A stretch of 36,871 nucleotides of DNA, taken from positions 1-36,871 of the forward strand of contig JAOASM010000031.1 in NCBI GenBank assembly GCA_030158665.1, in the 5' to 3' direction. Position 1 is the first letter of the stretch. Every line of letters starts with the position of its first letter. The translations under genes were made by a program, and so were the position numbers. Origin of the DNA: Sediminibacterium sp. (GTDB lineage Bacteria; Bacteroidota; Bacteroidia; Chitinophagales; Chitinophagaceae). Shown here in pieces: positions 14,859 through 23,669 of this stretch. Under the pieces are notes generated by a model. The model was not told the origin of the DNA. It saw only the letters and a list, made by a program, of their open reading frames with translations, and did no database searches.

Positions 14859-16304
14859 ATGAATAAAATGAGAAAAAATAAATTGGTTATAGGTTCTTTC
14901 TTAATGTTATCCCTTTTTGCTTCTTGTTCGAAGGTGATTGATGTTAAAGAGACCGACTTCATCGGCGGAGACGTCGCTTTGAAGACCGTTGACAACGTTG
15001 AGTCTGGTATCATTGGTGCTTACTCAGCAATGAACGTAGAGATGGGCATTTTGTTGAACAGTGTTTTTGCCGACGAGGTAAGAGTTGCTGAATTCTACAA
15101 TGCTGCAACAGTACATGAGTGGCAATATGCATCTACAGATATCTCTTTAAGAGATAGCTATACTGCATTCCCTTTGTACTACAGAATTATAGACAGAGTG
15201 AACAGAGTTTTAGAAGCTTTACCAAATGTAAAAGCGACTACAGCTGCTCAAGAAGCAACAAAAAATAGAGTGAAAGGTGAAGCCTTATTCTTAAGAGCAT
15301 TCGCGCACTTTGAATTGTATCGTTTTTACAGCAATACTGCTGACGGATCTGCTTTAGCATTAGCTTACATGGAGACACCTTCTTTATCTCCTGTAGCTAG
15401 AATGACAGTAGCGCCTTATTTTGTAAAGTTGAACGCGGATTTAGCTGCTGCTAAGTCTTTAGTGCCTGCAACAAACACTGATATTTATAGAGCGTCTAGA
15501 CATGCAGTAACTGCATTACAAGCTAGAGCTGCTTTGTATACTAAAGATTATGCGAACGCTGCAACTTTTGCAACAGAGTATATCGCTGCTTTCCCATTAG
15601 CTTCTAAAACTAACTTCCCATTGATTTGGAAAGATGGTAACAATAGCGAATTGGCATTCAAATTAAGTAGAACAACCACTGCTGGTGGTAGAATTGGTTC
15701 TTTGTACAGAGGAACATCTGCAAGTGCAGCTAATATCGGTACAATCACTTGGAAACCTACACAAGCTTTATTGAATGCGTATGATCAAGTAAATGATATT
15801 CGTTATGCTGCTTATTTCTTTGAAGAGCCTATCTTAAAAGCTAGTTCTTCTAGAAATGGAAGCGCTATCTTAATCAACAAATATGCTGGTACAGCTTACG
15901 GTACACCAGGTGAATTATTGGCAGATGCTAAAGTATTCAGAACTGGTGAAATGTATTTGATCCGTGCAGAGGCAAGAGCAGAAACTGCTGACTTGACTGG
16001 TGCTGCAGCAGATTTGAATGCTTTAAGAGCTGCTAGAATCAATAACTACACCAATGCAACCTTTGCTACCAAGTCAGATTTGATTGATGCAATTATGACT
16101 GAGCGTTTCAAAGAATTACCATACGAAGGACACCGTTTCTTTGATGCAAAGAGAAGAAACTTGCCTATCAGTCGTTTAGCTGTAGATGCACAAGGTACAG
16201 CCTTGACATTACCAGCTGGTAACTTCAGATTCATCTTGCCAATCCCTAACACAGAGATCCAAGCGAATCCTTTGATGCAACAAAACCCAGGTTACACAAA
16301 CTAA
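14859..16304 (+). CDS. SusD/RagB family surface glycan-binding lipoprotein (fructan locus)
   Basis: Outer-surface lipoprotein of 481 residues, partner lid of the preceding SusC. The N-terminus carries a lipoprotein signal with lipobox LFASC (Cys23) followed by SKVIDVKETDF. The TPR-like SusD fold is supported by RVNRVLEALP, KNRVKGEALFLRAFAHFELYRF and the C-terminal AADLNALRAARINNY, TERFKELPYEGHRFFDAKR and FILPIPNTEIQANPLMQQNPGY, the usual SusD ending. The start could be the ATG at 14859 or at 14868; both leave the lipobox intact. It ends in a very strong terminator at 16321-16358, so the downstream unknown and GH32 genes are probably expressed from readthrough or a separate promoter. Confidence 0.94.
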   Translation: MNKMRKNKLVIGSFLMLSLFASCSKVIDVKETDFIGGDVALKTVDNVESGIIGAYSAMNVEMGILLNSVFADEVRVAEFYNAATVHEWQYASTDISLRDSYTAFPLYYRIIDRVNRVLEALPNVKATTAAQEATKNRVKGEALFLRAFAHFELYRFYSNTADGSALALAYMETPSLSPVARMTVAPYFVKLNADLAAAKSLVPATNTDIYRASRHAVTALQARAALYTKDYANAATFATEYIAAFPLASKTNFPLIWKDGNNSELAFKLSRTTTAGGRIGSLYRGTSASAANIGTITWKPTQALLNAYDQVNDIRYAAYFFEEPILKASSSRNGSAILINKYAGTAYGTPGELLADAKVFRTGEMYLIRAEARAETADLTGAAADLNALRAARINNYTNATFATKSDLIDAIMTERFKELPYEGHRFFDAKRRNLPISRLAVDAQGTALTLPAGNFRFILPIPNTEIQANPLMQQNPGYTN

Positions 16305-16320
16305 TTTTTATATTTTAGTT

Positions 16321-16358
16321 AAAAAGGGCGCCTCAATTACATTGAGTGCGCCCTTTTT
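16321..16358 (+). terminator. Strong terminator after SusD
   Basis: AAAAAGGGCGC (16321-16331) plus CTCAAT pairs with ATTGAG plus GCGCCCTTTTT (16348-16358), with a single bulged T at 16347 and a TAC loop. The T run continues to 16361. Confidence 0.93.
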
Positions 16359-16391
16359 TTTATCTTGCTTATATCACCATTCATTCATCTT

Positions 16392-17099
16392 ATGTACAAG
16401 TTTATCTTATTTCTGTTTTGCTCTAGCACAATCCATTATTCATTTGCTCAAGCAATCACGGGCAATGCTATTCCTAGTGTTCAATTTGCGGATGCCAATG
16501 GCAGACTCTTGCCTGCTAGTGGAGCTGGTATTCAAGGCACTCCTTATGTATTTGAAAAATTTGTACCAGGCAAGGTTATTTTTGTTAATGGTATGGAGTC
16601 GGTTGATTCAAGCTTAAATTATTCCTTCTTTGACCATAAGTTATACTTTTCTAAAAGCAATGGTTTGTATTTAGTGAATCAACAAGTAAAAGAATTTGTT
16701 TTAAATAGTGTAGATAAAGACAACAATAAAGTGACTAAGCAATTTAAGTGCTTGTTTCCAACCGTGGAAGACAATACCCCTGCTACATTCTATGAAGTAT
16801 TAGGTAAGGGTGATGTATTTCAATTGTTAAAGTATACACATAAACGCATTAAGGAAACAGTGGTGTATGGTGGGGCCCCCACTAAAGAATATGTTGCTGA
16901 CGATTTATTTTATATCTATCAAACAGCAGATAAAAAAATGCTCCCTTTAGGTAGTAATCATTCTTTAAAGGCATTAAAAAAAGCCTTGCCTAATTACGCT
17001 GCTCAAATAGATGCAGTTGTGAATGCGAATAAATTGAATCTTAAGAAAGAAGAGGATGTGATTCAACTACTTCAACAATTAAAGTCCTTATCTAATTAA
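16392..17099 (+). CDS. Secreted protein of unknown function
   Basis: Protein of 235 residues from the ATG at 16392, chosen because it gives a clean signal peptide (MYKFILFLFCSSTIHYSFAQ); an upstream in-frame ATG at 16365 would add nine residues. The mature part has an all-beta-looking N-terminal half (GTPYVFEKFVPGKVIFVNG, LNYSFFDHKLYFSKSNGLYLV) and a Lys/Leu-rich helical C-terminus (ALPNYAAQIDAVVNANKLNLKKEEDVIQLLQQLKSL). The pattern 'FYIYQTADKKMLPL...' followed by a terminal helix pair recalls a widespread family of secreted Bacteroidota proteins without known function (from memory, not searched). It is 10 bp upstream of GH32, so it is probably in the same transcript. No catalytic motif was recognised. 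Confidence 0.75.
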   Translation: MYKFILFLFCSSTIHYSFAQAITGNAIPSVQFADANGRLLPASGAGIQGTPYVFEKFVPGKVIFVNGMESVDSSLNYSFFDHKLYFSKSNGLYLVNQQVKEFVLNSVDKDNNKVTKQFKCLFPTVEDNTPATFYEVLGKGDVFQLLKYTHKRIKETVVYGGAPTKEYVADDLFYIYQTADKKMLPLGSNHSLKALKKALPNYAAQIDAVVNANKLNLKKEEDVIQLLQQLKSLSN

Positions 17100-17109
17100 A
17101 AATTTCTGT

Positions 17110-18663
17110 ATGTATTTTTATCGCATTTTTTTGTTGACTGCTTTTTTTATGGCACAATCTAATTTACAAAGTCAAGTGCAACTTGATGCAAATGCTACAA
17201 ACGAATCATTGTATCGACCTAATTTTCACTTCACACCAAAGAAGGGTTGGATGAATGACCCCAATGGTATGATTTTTTTAAATGGCCAATACCATTTGTT
17301 TTACCAGCACTATCCTGATGCTACGGTATGGGGTCCAATGCACTGGGGACATGCCACTAGTAAGGATTTGGTGCAATGGGATCATCAGCCTATTGCTTTA
17401 TACCCTGATTCTATTGGCATGATTTTTTCTGGTTCTGCTGTGTTGGATAAAAACAATACAAGTGGTTTAGGACGCAATGGAGTCGCTCCATTGGTGGCCA
17501 TTTTTACGCAACATTTTATGCCTGGTGAAAAAGCGGGCAGAACTGATTTTCAGAACCAATCCATCGCATATAGCTTGGATCAGGGCAAAACCTGGACCAA
17601 ATATGCAGGGAATCCCGTGCTTAAAACGCCCAATTTGAAGGATTTTAGAGATCCAAAAGTGATCTGGCATGGTCCAACCCAAAAATGGATCATGAGTTTG
17701 GCGGTAGCGAACCATATTGAATTTTACAGTAGTCCTAATTTAATTAACTGGACCAAAGAGTCGGAAATGGGTAAAGACCTTTTTGCGCATGGTGGTGTTT
17801 GGGAATGTCCCGATCTTTTGTCTTTCGATGTCAATGGAAAAACTATTTGGGTGTTATTAGTAAGTATGAATCCAGGTGGACCCAATAGTGGATCTGCTAC
17901 GCAATATATGTTAGGTGATTTTGATGGTCATGTATTTAAGCCTTTCACTACGGATATTAAATGGATGGATTATGGTCCTGATAATTATGCGGGTGTAAGT
18001 TTTTCAAATCTGGGTGACAGAAAAGTTTTAATCGGATGGATGAGCAATTGGAACTATGCCAACTTGGTGCCAACTGAAAAATGGAGAAGTGCGATGACAG
18101 TGCCTAGGGAATTGAGTTTGGTAAAACAAGAGACACATGCCAACGCAAATATAAATTCGAGTCAAAATCAAAACGATTTTCTTTTAGTGTCTCGTCCTGT
18201 GAAAGAATTAGAAGCGCGCTTCACAAAAATTATTTCTAAAGAAAAGACGGTTGCTGAAAAAGAATTTCCGTTGATGGGTGCCGGTAAAATATTGCCTAAT
18301 CGTATTGATCTTGACATTGTAAAAGCAACTGATTTTGACATTATTTTTTCAAATGCGTATAATGAAAAATTGATTGTAGGATATGATGCTGCTAAAAAAC
18401 AATACTTCATTGATCGCCGAAATGCAGGTGTGTCTAATTTTCATCAAGGCTTTGCTGCAATGGCAACGGCACCAAGGTTTGTAGCCGATGCGGAAATGGA
18501 CTTATCAGTGTTAATAGATAAAACATCTGTTGAATTATTTGCAGATGGAGGTCGCACAGTGATGACGGCTTTGTTTTTCCCAACGCATCCTTTTACCAAT
18601 TGTAGTTTGCAATCAAAAGAGGGCATTAGTGTAAAAACAATGAACTTATTTTCATTCAAATAG
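17110..18663 (+). CDS. Glycoside hydrolase family 32 fructanase (levanase/inulinase/invertase type)
   Basis: Secreted beta-fructofuranosidase-type enzyme of 517 residues. The N-terminal 20-odd residues are a signal peptide (MYFYRIFLLTAFFMAQSNLQS). All three GH32 catalytic motifs are present: nucleophile Asp50 in WMNDPNG, transition-state stabiliser Asp181 in FRDPK, and acid/base Glu232 in WECPDL. HLFYQHYPDATVWGPMHWGHATSKDLVQW is the expected blade-1 sequence. The five-bladed propeller covers about 35-350, and a C-terminal beta-sandwich (about 370-517, with VELFADGGRTVMTALFFP) completes the family. The last gene of the fructan locus; the SusC/D pair upstream implies polymeric or oligomeric fructan as substrate, endo or exo mode undetermined. 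No lipobox is evident, so it may be periplasmic. Confidence 0.95.
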   Translation: MYFYRIFLLTAFFMAQSNLQSQVQLDANATNESLYRPNFHFTPKKGWMNDPNGMIFLNGQYHLFYQHYPDATVWGPMHWGHATSKDLVQWDHQPIALYPDSIGMIFSGSAVLDKNNTSGLGRNGVAPLVAIFTQHFMPGEKAGRTDFQNQSIAYSLDQGKTWTKYAGNPVLKTPNLKDFRDPKVIWHGPTQKWIMSLAVANHIEFYSSPNLINWTKESEMGKDLFAHGGVWECPDLLSFDVNGKTIWVLLVSMNPGGPNSGSATQYMLGDFDGHVFKPFTTDIKWMDYGPDNYAGVSFSNLGDRKVLIGWMSNWNYANLVPTEKWRSAMTVPRELSLVKQETHANANINSSQNQNDFLLVSRPVKELEARFTKIISKEKTVAEKEFPLMGAGKILPNRIDLDIVKATDFDIIFSNAYNEKLIVGYDAAKKQYFIDRRNAGVSNFHQGFAAMATAPRFVADAEMDLSVLIDKTSVELFADGGRTVMTALFFPTHPFTNCSLQSKEGISVKTMNLFSFK

Positions 18664-18712
18664 AAATAAAAAAACACACTCAACTTTTTAATCCTTCACT
18701 TGTTAACCTTGT

Positions 18713-19348
18713 ATGCAACAATTTACTCCAGCCGTATGGCAGTCTTGGGAAAGATTTTATAGAGCTAATTTTATCAATAGCTTAACGGGTTTTAAATCGG
18801 CTAGTTTGATTGGCACCATCAATGCAGAAGGTGTGCCTAACTTGGGTATGTTTAGTAGCATGGTGCATATTGGATCTGATCCTGCATTGATTGGCTATAT
18901 CAATCGACCTATTGCTGCTGCACCACATACGCTTGCTAACATTAAAGCAAATGGTTTTTATACGATCAATCATATCCATGCCAACTTTTTAGATAAAGCA
19001 CATCAAACTAGTGCTAAATATCCCGACGAAGTGAATGAATTTACAGAAGTGGGATTGACCGAAGAATATATGGATGGTGTGCAAGTGCCTTTTGTAAAAG
19101 AAAGCCATATCAAATATCTACTTTCTTTAAAAGAAATTGTACCTATTCAATTGAATGATACCTTTTTAGTGATTGGCCAGTTAGAACAAGTATTCATTGA
19201 TCCTTCACTTAGACCTACGACGGACGGATTCTTACATTTGGACCAAGCTGGGACCATTTGTAGCAATGGATTAGACGCTTATTACAACACCACACTGATT
19301 GATCGTTTTGCTTATGCAAAACCAGGTAAATCTGCGGAGAAGTTGTAG
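18713..19348 (+). CDS. Flavin reductase-like FMN-binding protein
   Basis: Protein of 211 residues related to the flavin reductase-like (split-barrel, FMN-binding) domain. SASLIGTINAEGVPNLGMFSSMVHIGSDPALIGYINRP (about 29-66) is the FMN-binding core, followed by HTLANIKANGFYTINHI. It has no signal peptide, so it is cytoplasmic. It may be an NAD(P)H:flavin oxidoreductase or simply a flavoprotein; the sequence does not decide. A TAACCTTG box (one mismatch to TAnnTTTG) sits 1 bp upstream of the start at 18704-18711. It is 58 bp upstream of the exported molybdenum hydroxylase genes, but its compartment differs and a functional link is uncertain. Confidence 0.85.
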   Translation: MQQFTPAVWQSWERFYRANFINSLTGFKSASLIGTINAEGVPNLGMFSSMVHIGSDPALIGYINRPIAAAPHTLANIKANGFYTINHIHANFLDKAHQTSAKYPDEVNEFTEVGLTEEYMDGVQVPFVKESHIKYLLSLKEIVPIQLNDTFLVIGQLEQVFIDPSLRPTTDGFLHLDQAGTICSNGLDAYYNTTLIDRFAYAKPGKSAEKL

Positions 19349-19406
19349 CCTGTCATCCAACTTTTTTTTGAGGGCGCTTTCTTTTTAGGTAAATTACATC
19401 AAATCG

Positions 19407-20018
19407 ATGTATATGAATCCTTGTCAATTTGACGATGCAAGAAGGGGCTTTCTAAAAAAATCTGCCTCCGTTGCGGCACTTTATTTTACGCCCTCTGTTT
19501 TAGTGAAAACTTTTGCTGCTGATGCAATCGTTCCAATGCCTATCGCGAAAGAAAAATTACAGTTTATACTGAATGGTAAATCTGTATCACTCGAAATTGA
19601 TGCAAGAACAACCATGCTAAATTTATTAAGAGAACATATTGGATATACTGGCACCAAGAAAGGTTGTGAGATGGGTCAATGTGGTGCATGCACCATTCAT
19701 GTGAATGGGAAGCGTCTAAAATCTTGTACTCAACTGGCTTTAAATCATCAGAACAATCAAATCACAACCATCGAAGGACTAGCGAATGGAGATCAATTGC
19801 ATCCAATGCAGGCTGCATTCTTAAAGCATGATGCTTTTCAATGTGGCTACTGTACTTCTGGTCAAATCATGTCTGCTGTGGCTTGCGTAAGAGAAGGCAA
19901 GGCTAGTAGTAGAGCTAGTATTCAAGCGTATATGGATACCAATATTTGCAGATGCGGTGCGTATCAAAACATCGTAGACGCGATTGATGAAGTTGCAAAA
20001 TCTGGTGCTAAAATTTAA
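19407..20018 (+). CDS. Tat-exported (2Fe-2S) subunit of a xanthine dehydrogenase/aldehyde oxidase family enzyme
   Basis: Small electron-transfer subunit of 203 residues with two [2Fe-2S] clusters. The N-terminus holds a twin-arginine motif RRGFLK (12-17) followed by a hydrophobic stretch (SASVAALYFTPSVLV), indicating folded export to the periplasm. The plant-type ferredoxin site has C87, C92, C95 and C107 (GCEMGQCGACTIHVNGKRLKSC), and the second helical cluster site has C146, C149, C181 and C183 (QCGYC and ICRCG). This layout matches PaoA of the periplasmic aldehyde oxidoreductase. It is 18 bp upstream of the molybdopterin subunit. The start could also be the ATG at 19413. All eight cluster cysteines are intact. 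Confidence 0.94.
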   Translation: MYMNPCQFDDARRGFLKKSASVAALYFTPSVLVKTFAADAIVPMPIAKEKLQFILNGKSVSLEIDARTTMLNLLREHIGYTGTKKGCEMGQCGACTIHVNGKRLKSCTQLALNHQNNQITTIEGLANGDQLHPMQAAFLKHDAFQCGYCTSGQIMSAVACVREGKASSRASIQAYMDTNICRCGAYQNIVDAIDEVAKSGAKI

Positions 20019-20036
20019 TCCATTTAATTTTCTTTT

Positions 20037-22268
20037 ATGAACAATATTCATTTCGACGAGAACAATACCAATTATTTCAAACTTGACTTTGCCGATGAGC
20101 GTGTAGACGGAGCAGATAAAGTAACAGGTAAAGCAAAATATACTGCAGAGTACAATTTGCCGAATATGGCTTATGCCGTTTTTGTAACGAGTACCATTGC
20201 AAAAGGTACCATCAAAAATATTGACACTGCAAAAGCGATGGCATCCCCTGGCGTACTGGATGTGATTTACTATGCCAACTGTCCATCTGTTCCTGGTTAT
20301 ATAAAGAATGAATGGCGCGGTCACAAAGTCTTATACGATAACCAGGTTAAATTTTTTGGTCAACCTATCGCCTTGATTGTAGCAGATAGTTTAGAGAATG
20401 CAAATGCTGCCATTCGTTTGGTGCGCGCAGAATATGAATCACAAGCTTTTGAAACAAATTTTGATCTTGCAAGAAAAGATGCTTCAAAATTAAAGGGAAC
20501 AGTGGTGTATAAAAGAGGCACTGAAAATAAGTTTAAAGAAGCACCTGTTTTTATTGAAGCAGAATATACCATTCCGGCAGAAGTACATCTTCCTATGGAA
20601 ATGCATGCTACCATTGCTTTCTGGGAAGGCGAGGATAAAGTGACTTTATATGATAAGACACAAGGGCCAAAAAGTACACAGTCTACAGTGGCTCGTACAT
20701 TTGGGTTATCAGATAAAAATGTAAGGGTGATTGCAGAAAATGTAGGTGGTGGATTTGGTAGTGGTTTAAGAAGTTGGGCCAATGTACCTGCAGCTGTGAT
20801 GGCATCAAAAAAATTAAATCGTCCTGTTAAATTGGTTTTAACGCGTCCTCAAATGTTTACACTGGTGGGTTATCGTCCTCAGTCTTGGCAGAAAATAGGT
20901 ATTGGTGCAGACGCTTCTGGTCGTTTTGTTGGTATTACACACGAAGCAATTAGTGGCACTTCTCGCTACGAAGATTTTAGAGAAGGCATTGTGAACGTTT
21001 CTAAGTTTTTATATGCTAGCGACAACGTGGATACAAAATATAGTATGCTGCCGCTTGATATGAGCACACCTGTTTGGATGCGAGGTCCAGGGGAAGCCAC
21101 TGGTTCATATGGTTTAGAGTCGGCTATTGATGAACTGTCTTATAAATTAAAAATGGATCCTATTGCGTTAAGATTGAAAAACTTTACTACAGTGAATCCT
21201 GAAAATAAATTGCCTTTCTCGGATATCAATTTAAAAGATTGTTATGCCTATGGGAAGGATAAAATTGGTTGGAAAAATCGCCCGACTGTACCAGGAAGTT
21301 TGAAAGAAAACGGATGGCTGATTGGTTATGGTATGGCGAATGGCGTTTTTGGTGCAGGTAAAGGTGCTGCAACTGTTCGTGCCTTATTGAATCAGGATGG
21401 GAAATTAACTTTAGAATGTGCAGTAAGTGATATGGGGCCAGGAACGACAACGTCTATGACTAAAATTGCTGCAACAGCCATGCAGATGCCAATTGAAAAA
21501 GTGAAGTTTAAATTAGGTGACTCTGATTTACCTCCAGGTCCTTCTCAGGGTGGATCAGGTACCACTTCTACCGTAGGATCTGCTGTGGATTTGGCTTGTA
21601 GCACATTAAAACAAAATTTAAAAGACTTAGCTATAAAATATGCGCCAGCTTTTGCTAGTTTAAAATCAGATGCACTAGAAGTGAAGAATGAAATGGTATT
21701 GGCAGTTGCTGATCCAACGATTAAAATTGCCATTGTTGATTTATTGCAATTGAGTCCTGATAAAAAAATTGATATGACTATTGCCTCTTCAGGGAAAACT
21801 GCAGAGCAATTAAAGTTTACAAGTAATTCCTTCTCTTCTCATTATGTAAAAGTAGCTGTGCATCCTAAAGATGGCACCATCAAAATTTTACAAGTTGTCA
21901 CCACAGGGGATGCAGGAAAAATTATCAGTCCTAAGACCGCCAGAAGTCAAATGATTGGTGGCGTTGTGGGAGGTATCGGGATGGCGTTAACAGAGCAATT
22001 AGAAATGGATCATCAGTCTGGCCAAATTATCAACGCGAGTTTTGGTGCGTATAAAGTGCCATTGCATTCTCAAATCCCTCCAACAGATGTTTGGTTTGTT
22101 GATAAGCCAGATGTGAATATGAATTCTATTGGTGCGAAAGGGATTGGTGAAATTGCATTGATTGGATTTGCTGCTGCAGTAACCAACGCAGTGTATAATG
22201 CGACTGGAAAAAGAGTCAGAGATTTACCAATTACACCTGCAAAACTTGGATTTAAAGCAAAGGTGTAG
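20037..22268 (+). CDS. Molybdopterin-binding catalytic subunit, xanthine dehydrogenase/aldehyde oxidase family
   Basis: Large molybdenum hydroxylase subunit of 743 residues. The N-terminal a/b-hammerhead domain (DERVDGADKVTGKAKYTAEYNLPNMAYAVFVTS) is followed by the first Mo-cofactor region with NVGGGFGSGLRSW and TRPQMFTLVGYRPQ. PVWMRGPGEATGSYGLESAIDELSYKL follows, then QGGSGTTSTVGSAVD. The likely catalytic Glu is E705 in KGIGEIALIGFAAAV. It has no signal of its own, so it is presumably co-exported with the Tat-bearing Fe-S subunit. The usual FAD subunit is not adjacent: the next gene is a symporter, and no XdhC/PaoD-type cofactor chaperone is visible. The substrate (aldehyde, purine or N-heterocycle) cannot be told from sequence. 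Confidence 0.93.
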   Translation: MNNIHFDENNTNYFKLDFADERVDGADKVTGKAKYTAEYNLPNMAYAVFVTSTIAKGTIKNIDTAKAMASPGVLDVIYYANCPSVPGYIKNEWRGHKVLYDNQVKFFGQPIALIVADSLENANAAIRLVRAEYESQAFETNFDLARKDASKLKGTVVYKRGTENKFKEAPVFIEAEYTIPAEVHLPMEMHATIAFWEGEDKVTLYDKTQGPKSTQSTVARTFGLSDKNVRVIAENVGGGFGSGLRSWANVPAAVMASKKLNRPVKLVLTRPQMFTLVGYRPQSWQKIGIGADASGRFVGITHEAISGTSRYEDFREGIVNVSKFLYASDNVDTKYSMLPLDMSTPVWMRGPGEATGSYGLESAIDELSYKLKMDPIALRLKNFTTVNPENKLPFSDINLKDCYAYGKDKIGWKNRPTVPGSLKENGWLIGYGMANGVFGAGKGAATVRALLNQDGKLTLECAVSDMGPGTTTSMTKIAATAMQMPIEKVKFKLGDSDLPPGPSQGGSGTTSTVGSAVDLACSTLKQNLKDLAIKYAPAFASLKSDALEVKNEMVLAVADPTIKIAIVDLLQLSPDKKIDMTIASSGKTAEQLKFTSNSFSSHYVKVAVHPKDGTIKILQVVTTGDAGKIISPKTARSQMIGGVVGGIGMALTEQLEMDHQSGQIINASFGAYKVPLHSQIPPTDVWFVDKPDVNMNSIGAKGIGEIALIGFAAAVTNAVYNATGKRVRDLPITPAKLGFKAKV

Positions 22269-22340
22269 ACTCGAATTTCAGTATTTTTTTTGCCGTGAAT
22301 AAAATTATAAGTTTTTATACACTTTCTTTTAAGGATAAAA

Positions 22341-22409
22341 ATGAATAATAAATCTTCTGCCTTACATTTTTATTTATTTAAAATAAATAAATGTAAGTTT
22401 AGTAAATGA
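22341..22409 (+). CDS. Putative 22-codon leader ORF overlapping the symporter start
   Basis: ATG at 22341, preceded at proper distance by AAGGA (22331-22335), opens a 22-residue frame MNNKSSALHFYLFKINKCKF-SK that ends with TGA at 22407-22409. That stop overlaps the symporter ATG at 22406 (ATGA), the classic layout of translational coupling. Both arms of the inverted repeat at 22361-22397 lie inside this ORF. The symporter has no recognisable ribosome binding site of its own. The ORF is small and AT-rich, so chance cannot be excluded. Confidence 0.5.
   Translation: MNNKSSALHFYLFKINKCKFSK
22361..22397. promoter_or_regulatory. Long AT-rich inverted repeat just upstream of the symporter start
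   Basis: Arm CTTACATTTTTATTTATTT (22361-22379) pairs with AAATAAATAAATGTAAG (22381-22397) over 17 bp, with a two-base bulge in the left arm and a minimal loop. It ends 8 bp before the symporter ATG. There is no T run after it, so it is not a typical terminator. It could sequester the initiation region or be a binding site. Confidence 0.7.
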
Positions 22410-23644
22410 AGTATTTCAAAATATTATATGTACAAGTTTTAATTGGGATTATTTTAGGCATTATTGTAGGCTTATTATTTCCAGGTTTTTTTCAAACAGG
22501 AAAAATAATTAGTGACCTTTTTATAAGTTTAATTAAAATGGTCATAGCTCCAATTATTTTTTTTACTGTTGTATTAGGTATAACAGGAGCTGGTAATATG
22601 AAAAAAGTTGGAAGAGTTGGAGGGAAAGGAATTATATATTTTGAAATAGTTTCCACCATTGCGTTATTTATTGGATTAGTAGTTGGCACATTCGTTCAAC
22701 CTGGGAAGGGTGTAGTTTTGGCAAACATAAACAATGACAAAGTTGCCACATTCGTAGATCAAGGTAAAGAGATGAAATGGGTAGATTTCTTCACACATAT
22801 AGTTCCTGATAATATTATATCAGCTTTTGCTAAAGGTGATATAATTCAAATTTTATTTTTCAGTATCTTTTTTGCAATAGGGTTAATGATGATAAAGAAA
22901 GGTAATGAAGGTATTATCAATACTTTTGGTATCATTAATAAAGCATTATTTAATATTTTACATATTGTAATGAAATTAAGTCCAATTGGGGCATTTGGAG
23001 GCATGGCTTATACAATGGGTAAATTTGGCATTGGAAGTTTATTGATTTTAGGAAAGTTTATGCTAACCTTTTATATAACCGTAATTATTTTTATTTTCTT
23101 AATACTTAATGGGATTATGCGTTATTACGGGTTCAGCTTGATCAAACTACTAAAGTATCTAAAAGAGGAAATTTTTATTGTTATTGGAGCAAGTAGTAGT
23201 GAAGCTGTCTTGCCTTCTGTTATGGAAAAATTAGAACAAGCCGGTTGTGAAAAATCTGTTGTGGGCTTAATTATTCCAACAGGGTATAGTTTCAATTTAG
23301 ATGGAACATCTATCTATTTAAGTATGGCTATTATATTTCTAGCACAAGTTTATAATGTTCAATTTTCTATTTCTCAACAACTAACCATTTTTGGTATTTT
23401 GCTTATTACTAGTAAAGGTGCAGCAGGTGTTACAGGTAGTGGATTTATTGTATTAGCATCAACATTAAGTGCAATCAAAGTGATACCAATTGAAGGGTTA
23501 GCTTTATTGATTGGTGTAGACCGTTTCATGAGTGAAGCAAGATCAGTCACTAATTTTATTGGGAATGCTGTGGCCACTGTAGTGCTTTCTAAGCATGAGA
23601 AATCAATTAATATGGAAACATTTAAAAAAGTTGTTGGAATTTAA
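22406..23644 (+). CDS. Dicarboxylate/amino acid:cation symporter (DctA/GltP type)
   Basis: Inner-membrane secondary transporter of 412 residues of the DAACS family, moving C4-dicarboxylates or glutamate/aspartate with Na+ or H+. The diagnostic parts are all present: serine-rich re-entrant loop GASSSEAVLP (261-270), PTGYSFNLDGT (291-301), the second loop SKGAAGVTGSGF (336-347) and DRFMSEARSVTNFIGN (372-387) with the substrate-binding Asp/Arg/Asn. Eight helices plus two re-entrant loops are expected. Translation may depend on the overlapping leader ORF at 22341-22409. The ECF sigma gene begins 25 bp after it, or overlaps its last 50 bp if the upstream ATG at 23595 is used, so it may be part of the glycan operon. 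Substrate choice is not resolved. Confidence 0.93.
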   Translation: MKYFKILYVQVLIGIILGIIVGLLFPGFFQTGKIISDLFISLIKMVIAPIIFFTVVLGITGAGNMKKVGRVGGKGIIYFEIVSTIALFIGLVVGTFVQPGKGVVLANINNDKVATFVDQGKEMKWVDFFTHIVPDNIISAFAKGDIIQILFFSIFFAIGLMMIKKGNEGIINTFGIINKALFNILHIVMKLSPIGAFGGMAYTMGKFGIGSLLILGKFMLTFYITVIIFIFLILNGIMRYYGFSLIKLLKYLKEEIFIVIGASSSEAVLPSVMEKLEQAGCEKSVVGLIIPTGYSFNLDGTSIYLSMAIIFLAQVYNVQFSISQQLTIFGILLITSKGAAGVTGSGFIVLASTLSAIKVIPIEGLALLIGVDRFMSEARSVTNFIGNAVATVVLSKHEKSINMETFKKVVGI

Positions 23645-23669
23645 TATACACTTAAATAAAATTAACATT

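Noticed and set aside
19821..20324. 167-residue antisense open frame across the molybdenum hydroxylase genes
   Set aside because: It lies opposite well-conserved Fe-S and molybdopterin subunits and its translation shows no recognisable features; a shadow frame.
20360..20782. 140-residue antisense open frame in the molybdopterin subunit gene
   Set aside because: Mirror of a conserved coding region, with no independent start context or motifs.
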